11,038 bases of DNA from Vulcanimicrobiota bacterium (GTDB lineage: Bacteria; Vulcanimicrobiota; Vulcanimicrobiia; Vulcanimicrobiales; Vulcanimicrobiaceae): assembly GCA_030040695.1 (NCBI GenBank), contig JASHTE010000284.1:1-11038 (forward strand), in the 5' to 3' direction. The notes beneath the pieces were generated by a model. That model did not search any database. It was given only the letters and a program-made list of their open reading frames with translations, and was not told where the DNA came from. Each line of letters begins with the position of its first letter. The stretch's first letter is position 1. The position numbers were made by a program, and so were the translations under genes. This document shows positions 6,288-11,038 of the stretch, one piece after another.

Positions 6288-7484
6288 ATGCGCGCGGCTA
6301 AGGTTCTTCTCGGACTGGCGACGGGATGTACGCTGGGCTACCTCGGAGCACGCACGTACGAAGCGCTCTGCGAGCTGCGCGCCCCCGAGCGTAGCCCGAA
6401 GGACGATGCGGCGAGTTACGGCCGCACACGGCGCGCGCTCGAAGTCGCCGATACACTACGCGGTCTCTGTGGTGCGATCGCGCTGGCATATGGGCCCCTC
6501 GGCGAGCGCGTCGACCGTGTGACGCTCCATGCGCCGCCCTGGCTGCGTCCAGCGCTCTTCGTCGCGCCGCTCTCTCTCGGCGGCGCCGTGCTCGAGCTTC
6601 CGGCGTCGTTCGTCGGCGACTACGTGCTCGAGCGGCGATACGGTCTCACCGAGCAGTCGCCGGAGGCCTGGCTCTCCGACTACGTAAAAGGCGTACTCGT
6701 TTCGACCGCCATCACGACGTTCGCAGCGTCGCTGCTCGGGGCAGCGGTGCGCAGGACGCCGCGCTGGTGGCCGCTCTTCGCGACGCTCGGCGCGCTGCCG
6801 CTCTTCATCGCAGGCAGCATCGTCGTGCCGGTGTACGTTCTGCCCCTCTTCAACACGTTTGTAGCGCTGCAGGGCCCGCTCGAAACGCGCCTTCGCGCGC
6901 TCGCGTCGCGTTACGGCGTCGGCGACGCAGAGATCCTCACCATGGATATGAGTCGGCAGACCCGCAAGGCGAACGCCTTCGTCACCGGCATCGCCCACAC
7001 GCACCGCATCGTCCTCGGCGACACGCTCGTCGACAAATTTCCCGGCGATGAGACCGAGTTCGTCGTCGCTCACGAGCTCGGGCACTACGTCTCCAAAGAC
7101 GTGTGGCGCCTCATCGGGCTCGGAGACGTGCTCGCCGGTGCGCTCTTCTTCATCGCAAATGCCGTCAGTGGCCCACGGAGCGGGATGCGCGACCGTCCGA
7201 TCGTTCTCGCGCGTCTCTACGCCACCATGCTCTTCGCGACGCAACTCTTGCGGCCGTTGCTGTTCGCCTTCACCCGCTCTCGCGAGGCCGCTGCCGACCG
7301 CTTCGCCGTCGAGGCGACGCGCAATCCTCGCTCCGGCGCGGCCGCCTTTCGCCGCCTACGCGAGCAGAATCTCGCAGAAGACGAAGTGCCGCTGTGGTAC
7401 GAGCTCTTCTTCAGCTCCCACCCGTCGCTGAAGTCACGGATCGAGACCCTCGAAGCCATGCCGCCAACTCCGTCTTCCGCGTAG
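6288..7484 (+). CDS. Ste24-type M48 family membrane metalloprotease
   Basis: A 398-residue integral-membrane zinc protease of the Ste24/CAAX protease 1 group. TM-like segments lie at about 5-22, 86-105, 136-154, 162-185, 278-293 and 305-328. The M48 N-terminal domain signature is ELPASFVGDYVLERRYGLTEQSPEAWLSDY, read in two halves at 103-131. PLFNT (186-190) matches the Ste24 PLFN motif. The zinc site is HELGH (262-266), with third ligand Glu333 in SREAAADRFAVE; SSHPSLKSRI (376-385) is the conserved C-terminal motif. Bacterial relatives are thought to act in membrane-protein quality control; the substrate here is unknown. The ATG at 6288 is the only sensible start, with a weak GAGAG five bases upstream. 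The 3' end overlaps the convergent folK-mptA gene by 74 bases. The conserved SSHPSLKSRI region falls in that overlap, which supports this reading there. Confidence 0.93.
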   Translation: MRAAKVLLGLATGCTLGYLGARTYEALCELRAPERSPKDDAASYGRTRRALEVADTLRGLCGAIALAYGPLGERVDRVTLHAPPWLRPALFVAPLSLGGAVLELPASFVGDYVLERRYGLTEQSPEAWLSDYVKGVLVSTAITTFAASLLGAAVRRTPRWWPLFATLGALPLFIAGSIVVPVYVLPLFNTFVALQGPLETRLRALASRYGVGDAEILTMDMSRQTRKANAFVTGIAHTHRIVLGDTLVDKFPGDETEFVVAHELGHYVSKDVWRLIGLGDVLAGALFFIANAVSGPRSGMRDRPIVLARLYATMLFATQLLRPLLFAFTRSREAAADRFAVEATRNPRSGAAAFRRLREQNLAEDEVPLWYELFFSSHPSLKSRIETLEAMPPTPSSA

Positions 7485-8844
7485 TCGTATCGCCGCTCAA
7501 CTCGGTGCGGAACTCGCCGAAACAACCAAACGCCTCGGCGAACGCATCGTGCTTGTGAATCGACTCTTCGTTTCGCTGGCTCGCAAAGAGAAAGTCGTCG
7601 TCGCCGAAGCTCTCGTACGTCTCGAGCGTGCGAGCGACGATCGCACGGACGACGTCTTCGACGAAGCGCGGGTTGCGATGCGCCTTGTTGACGACGAAGT
7701 ACTCGTCGGGTCGTTTCAACAGGTCGTAGGTCTCGCTCGACATCGCGCCTTCGACGATCTCGACGAGGTCCTCGATACGAACGGTGGAGAGCCGCTCGTT
7801 CGACGTGCCGAGGAGCACGGTGCCGCGGCCGCGCTGATTGTGCGTCGCGCTCGGCACGACCTCGAGCACGCGCTGCGCCTGCGCCTCGCTGAACCCGGCA
7901 TCGCGAAGCTCCTGAAAGGAACGCTCGCGGATCATTCCCTGCGCGCACGGACAGGCCGTCATACCCTCGGCCTCGACCCCGACGGCGCGTCGCGCTGCGT
8001 GCCTGCTCGCGTGCGCGATGCCGACGAGCGTGTACGTCTCCTCACCGCGCTTCCCGCTGACGGGCGTCCAGCGCTCCAGGGCGAAGTCGGCCCGCAATTG
8101 CACTTCAGCTTCGTCCGCCTCCTGCGTCGCGACGATTTCGCGCGCAACGCTCTCGGCGAGTCGCTCGATGGGCATCGCCGGCTGCTCTCGCGCGAGAACG
8201 TCGAGCGTCGCTTCCTCGAGATTCTCAACGAAGCGCGACATATGGACGCCGGAGCGATCGCCGCGAAGATCTGCGACCATCGAGAATTCGCCATTGAAGA
8301 CACCGCTTTTCCCGTCGACATCGAGGCGAAGGATGCGCCGCACGCGTGCGACGCCCGCTCGATTCAGCGCGATGCGCACGTCGGGAATCTCCCGCTGGCG
8401 ATCGGTGCGAAAGCGCAATCCTTGCTCGACCCTCCGGATGGGCGTTCCGTTGGTAGCGCGCGGAGGCTCGCCGTACGCAGGCGCGATCTCGGCGAGCGGC
8501 ACGAGGTTATACGGGCGCTGCGCCAACTGCGGGTGAATCCAATCGTCGAAGACGAGCAAGTCGATGTCGATCGGCCTCGCAGCAAGGCGCTGCATCGAAG
8601 CGCGCCCGACCGCCCGCTGGAGCTCGCCGAGTCGCACGAGGAACGCCGCGCGATCCTCCTCCGTCTCGAGTTCCGCTGCAACGTTGAGGAAGGGCGGGCC
8701 CTCGGCTCCCTCCGCGGCCGGGCTTTCATAGAACGCTGATACCGCCGATATGCGCGCGCGCGAGCGCAACCGCTGGAGCGCAGCGAGGATGTTCGCCCGC
8801 CGATCGCCCAGGTTCGAGCCTATGCCGAGAAAGACGCGATGCAT
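7411..8844 (-). CDS. Bifunctional fusion: HPPK (FolK) and MptA/FolE2-family GTP cyclohydrolase
   Basis: A 477-residue two-domain enzyme. Residues 1 to about 145 are 6-hydroxymethyl-7,8-dihydropterin pyrophosphokinase: VFLGIGSNLGDR (4-15), PPFLNVAAELE (50-60), RPIDIDLLVFD (90-100, Mg-binding Asp93 and Asp95) and NLVPLAEIAP (113-122). Residues about 148-449 are a GTP cyclohydrolase of the FolE2/MptA family: GVHMSRF (199-205), EGMTACPCAQ (293-302), SATHNQRG (332-339), MSSETYDLLKRPDE (368-381), KAHRNPRFVEDVVR (387-400) and NEESIHKHDAFAE (425-437). The ACPCAQ motif and the ~30-residue spacing to THNQRG look like archaeal MptA (GTP cyclohydrolase IV) rather than typical FolE2, where the Cys and His are closer. 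MptA makes dihydroneopterin 2',3'-cyclic phosphate; FolK acts later, before dihydropteroate synthase. Start is ATG 8844 (GAAAG four bases upstream), not an earlier TTG. Residues 450-477 form a tail without family likeness that lies over the M48 gene's end. Confidence 0.9.
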   Translation of the reverse strand: MHRVFLGIGSNLGDRRANILAALQRLRSRARISAVSAFYESPAAEGAEGPPFLNVAAELETEEDRAAFLVRLGELQRAVGRASMQRLAARPIDIDLLVFDDWIHPQLAQRPYNLVPLAEIAPAYGEPPRATNGTPIRRVEQGLRFRTDRQREIPDVRIALNRAGVARVRRILRLDVDGKSGVFNGEFSMVADLRGDRSGVHMSRFVENLEEATLDVLAREQPAMPIERLAESVAREIVATQEADEAEVQLRADFALERWTPVSGKRGEETYTLVGIAHASRHAARRAVGVEAEGMTACPCAQGMIRERSFQELRDAGFSEAQAQRVLEVVPSATHNQRGRGTVLLGTSNERLSTVRIEDLVEIVEGAMSSETYDLLKRPDEYFVVNKAHRNPRFVEDVVRAIVARTLETYESFGDDDFLFASQRNEESIHKHDAFAEAFGCFGEFRTELSGDTTTRKTELAAWLRGSRSVTSATGGS

Positions 8845-8901
8845 GACGCTTTCATCTTCGCGAAGGACCAACGCCTGTCATCGCGTATCGGCAAAGAGCC
8901 G

Positions 8902-9909
8902 ATGAGCGACTCCAACCTCTACCCCTACGTGCTTGAGCCGAAGAAAGCACCTGCGATCTGGGGCGGCGAGCTCTGGCAGTGTTGGGACGAGAACCCCGTG
9001 CGTAACGGACCGCTCGCAGGCAAGAGCGTCGCGGACCTTCGCGCGATGCTCGGCGCACAGTTGCTCGGCTCGATCGACCCGCATAGGCTCTTCCCGATTC
9101 TCACGAAGATTATCACGGCGCACGACTCCCTCTCGGTGCAAGTGCATCCGGACGATGCATACGCGCAACGCGTCGAGCATCAGCCCAACGGGAAGACGGA
9201 GTGCTGGTACATCATGTCCGCGGAGGCGAACGCGCAGCTCGTGCTCGGATGGACGCGCGACACGTCGCGTCGCGAATACGAGCAGCGCGTCGCCGACGGC
9301 ACGCTCGCTGAGCTCCTGCGCCACGTTCCGGTGCGCGCGGGCGACGTCTTCTATCTTCCCGCTGGAACGCTCCACGCGATCGGTGGCGGTATCGTGCTCT
9401 TCGAGACACAACAGGCGAGCGATCTCACCTACCGCATCTTCGATTGGAATCGCCTTGGCACGGACGGCAAACCACGCCCGCTCGCCGTTCAAAAGGCCGC
9501 AGACGTTCTCAACTACCATCGCGGAACCGCGAGCGCAGCCGAGACGATCTCGTACACGTTCGAGTCGCTCGAGCGCACGGCGCTCATCGCCGATACGCAC
9601 TTCATCGTCGAGCACGTCGTCGCTCGCGAGGAGCCGGCTTCCCTTGCAACGCATGACTGCCCGCTCGTCATGATGCCGCTCGACGACGCCCTCGTGCTGC
9701 AATCATCGAACGAAGAGGTGACGCTCGAACCGCACCTGACGGCGCTCGTTCCTGCGGGCGCGCAGCGCTGCTCGGTGCGAGCTGCAGCAGGCGATGCCGC
9801 AGCGTTCATGCTGGTGACCCCTCCGCCGAGCGCCGACTTCCTCGACGCGCAATTGCTCGCGGCGGGCATCGATCAAAGCCGCATCGAGCGATTCCTGGAG
9901 CAATTTTGA
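8902..9909 (+). CDS. manA: Mannose-6-phosphate isomerase, class I
   Basis: A 335-residue cupin-fold zinc enzyme that interconverts mannose-6-phosphate and fructose-6-phosphate, supplying mannose for GDP-mannose and glycans. It is the short bacterial (Bacillus-like) form. Visible motifs: APAIWGGELW (16-25), SVQVHPDDAYA (78-88; zinc ligand His82), NGKTECWYI (96-104; zinc ligand Glu100), GDVFYLPAGTLHAIGGG (147-163; zinc ligand His158) and DLTYRIFDWNR (174-184; catalytic Arg178 in the usual place). The C-terminal ~130 residues form the second, less conserved cupin half. I take the ATG at 8902, with AAAGAG four bases upstream, over an ATG at 8839 whose extra 21 residues resemble nothing and overlap the divergent folK-mptA start. 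The gene diverges from folK-mptA across 57 bases and overlaps lysA by four. Confidence 0.94.
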   Translation: MSDSNLYPYVLEPKKAPAIWGGELWQCWDENPVRNGPLAGKSVADLRAMLGAQLLGSIDPHRLFPILTKIITAHDSLSVQVHPDDAYAQRVEHQPNGKTECWYIMSAEANAQLVLGWTRDTSRREYEQRVADGTLAELLRHVPVRAGDVFYLPAGTLHAIGGGIVLFETQQASDLTYRIFDWNRLGTDGKPRPLAVQKAADVLNYHRGTASAAETISYTFESLERTALIADTHFIVEHVVAREEPASLATHDCPLVMMPLDDALVLQSSNEEVTLEPHLTALVPAGAQRCSVRAAAGDAAAFMLVTPPPSADFLDAQLLAAGIDQSRIERFLEQF

Positions 9910-11038
9910 AGCTCGGCGGCGTCGAAGCGGAGGCCCTCGCCGAACGGTACGCAACGCCCTTGCTCGTCATCGATCTCGGCGAGGTGGATGCCGCAATCGC
10001 GCGCTGCCGTGCAGTCTGCGATCCACACGGCATCGAGATCGCGTACGCTGGAAAGGCGCTGCTCGTCGTCGCGTTCGCGCGCTTCATCGCTGAGCGCGGT
10101 TTGAATCTCGATGTCTGCTCGATCGGAGAACTCGTCACAGCCGAACGTGGAGGAGTTCCGGCGGAACGCATCACGCTGCACGGCTGCGGGAAGAGCGACG
10201 AGGAGCTCGAGGCCGCGGCTGCAGCACGTGTCGGCCGCATCGTCGTCGACGGCGTCGAAGAGCTCGAGCGCCTGACGCACGTCACGCGTTCGAAAGCACC
10301 GCTTCGCGCCTTGCTGCGCTTGAACCCGGGTGTCGAGGCGCACACGCACGCGTTCGTGCGCACCGGTGGTGAGGATACGAAGTTTGGAATCACGCCGCGC
10401 GACGAGAGTGCCGCACGAGCGATTCTGCGCAATGCAAACGGGCTGCGCTTTGCCGGCCTCCACGCCCATATCGGTTCGCAGATTTACGAACCCGGAGCGT
10501 ATGTCGCGGTCGCCGAGGCGCTCGTCCAGGCGTCGGCGCGCTTCGCACGTGACGGGTTTGCCACCGAAGAGATCGTGATCGGAGGCGGCTTCGGCGTAAT
10601 GACCGACCCCGACCGCCCAAACGAGCGCATCGATTTTCGAGCGACGATCGACGCGGTCGTATCCGCGGTCGCCGCCGCTGCCGCGCGCGTCCGCGTTCCG
10701 CCGCCACGTCTCGGAATCGAGCCGGGGCGCATGCTCGTCGGACCCGCCGGGACGACGCTCTACCGGGTCCGCGCGGTGAAGCGCCAGGCACGACGCACCT
10801 TTGTCGTCGTCGACGGCGGCCTCTACGAGAATCCGCGCCCGGCACTCTACGGCGCCTCGCATCACGTCGTCGCCGCCTCGCGGCCGAACCTCGATCTTCA
10901 AGAGGTTGTGCTGTGCGGGCGCTCGTGCGAGAATGACGTCCTCGGCCGCGCGATGCTTCCGAGCTCGCTGCGTGAAGGGGATCTCGTCGCGATGACCGTC
11001 ACCGGCGCCTACACCTACAGCATGGCGAGCAACTACAA
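9906..11038 (+). CDS. lysA: Diaminopimelate decarboxylase, 3' end beyond the window
   Basis: An open frame of 377 codons runs to the window edge without a stop. The product removes CO2 from meso-diaminopimelate to give lysine, the last step of the DAP pathway, using PLP in a fold-type III barrel. Motifs: ATPLLVIDL (16-24), IAYAGKAL (45-52; PLP lysine Lys50), LDVCSIGEL (68-76), DTKFGI (157-162), LHAHIGSQI (185-193), IGGGFGV (225-231, phosphate-binding glycines), GIEPGRMLVG (270-279), VVDGG (301-305), GRSCENDVLG (338-347; the Cys that completes the partner active site) and GAYTYSMASNY (367-377), near the normal C-terminus. The missing end is probably about 25-45 residues. The start is inferred to be TTG at 9906, overlapping the manA stop as TTGA, since the domain begins within 15 residues and no ATG lies upstream in frame. 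Translational coupling to manA is likely. Confidence 0.95.
   Translation, partial: MKLGGVEAEALAERYATPLLVIDLGEVDAAIARCRAVCDPHGIEIAYAGKALLVVAFARFIAERGLNLDVCSIGELVTAERGGVPAERITLHGCGKSDEELEAAAAARVGRIVVDGVEELERLTHVTRSKAPLRALLRLNPGVEAHTHAFVRTGGEDTKFGITPRDESAARAILRNANGLRFAGLHAHIGSQIYEPGAYVAVAEALVQASARFARDGFATEEIVIGGGFGVMTDPDRPNERIDFRATIDAVVSAVAAAAARVRVPPPRLGIEPGRMLVGPAGTTLYRVRAVKRQARRTFVVVDGGLYENPRPALYGASHHVVAASRPNLDLQEVVLCGRSCENDVLGRAMLPSSLREGDLVAMTVTGAYTYSMASNY

Noticed and set aside
8839..8901. Upstream ATG for manA
   Set aside because: It would add 21 residues unlike any ManA N-terminus and run into the start of the divergent folK-mptA gene; the ATG at 8902 has an AAAGAG before it.
9873..10901. 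342-codon minus-strand frame at the right end
   Set aside because: It is antisense to lysA, whose active-site motifs are all present on the plus strand; the minus-strand product matches no family I know.

Overview
The window is a compact, GC-rich (roughly 60-65% by eye) stretch of bacterial chromosome. Genes lie almost end to end, some start at GTG or TTG, and neighbours often overlap by four bases. I see no rRNA, tRNA, CRISPR array, insertion sequence or phage gene, and no gene-free gap longer than about 100 bases. The content is mostly metabolic. The gene set and style would fit an uncultured lineage such as Candidatus Eremiobacterota (WPS-2), but that is a guess from memory and the sequence does not prove it.

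Layout from left to right. Positions 1-167 (minus) hold the 5'-truncated remnant of a Uma2-family (PD-(D/E)XK-like) gene that runs off the left edge. Next come two minus-strand genes joined by a GTGA overlap: a HemL-type glutamate-1-semialdehyde aminomutase (1901-3175) and, downstream, a PDZ-like/multi-TM/GAF membrane sensor without a kinase domain (168-1904). Divergent from hemL is an Mrp/ApbC-type P-loop ATPase with an N-terminal DUF1858 domain (3235-4326). A small secreted His-rich protein (4355-4654, minus) follows, with a tandem repeat and a dyad in its leader. Then a YtcJ-type metal-dependent amidohydrolase (4755-6260, minus) and, diverging from it across 27 bases, a Ste24-type M48 membrane metalloprotease (6288-7484, plus). 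Converging on the protease with a 74-base overlap is a fusion of HPPK (FolK) with an MptA/FolE2-family GTP cyclohydrolase (7411-8844, minus). The window ends with a plus-strand pair joined by a TTGA overlap: class I mannose-6-phosphate isomerase (8902-9909) and diaminopimelate decarboxylase (from 9906, running off the right edge).

By role: HemL feeds tetrapyrrole synthesis and Mrp is an iron-sulfur carrier-type ATPase, so the divergent pair may share an iron/heme theme (inference). The FolK-MptA fusion carries the first and a later step of dihydropterin synthesis. ManA and LysA serve sugar-phosphate and lysine/peptidoglycan metabolism. I found no convincing multi-gene defence or other novel system. 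The observations most worth a second look are the FolK-MptA fusion, the His-rich secreted protein with its patterned leader, the Mrp protein that lacks its usual CxxC, and the kinase-less sensor translationally coupled to hemL.
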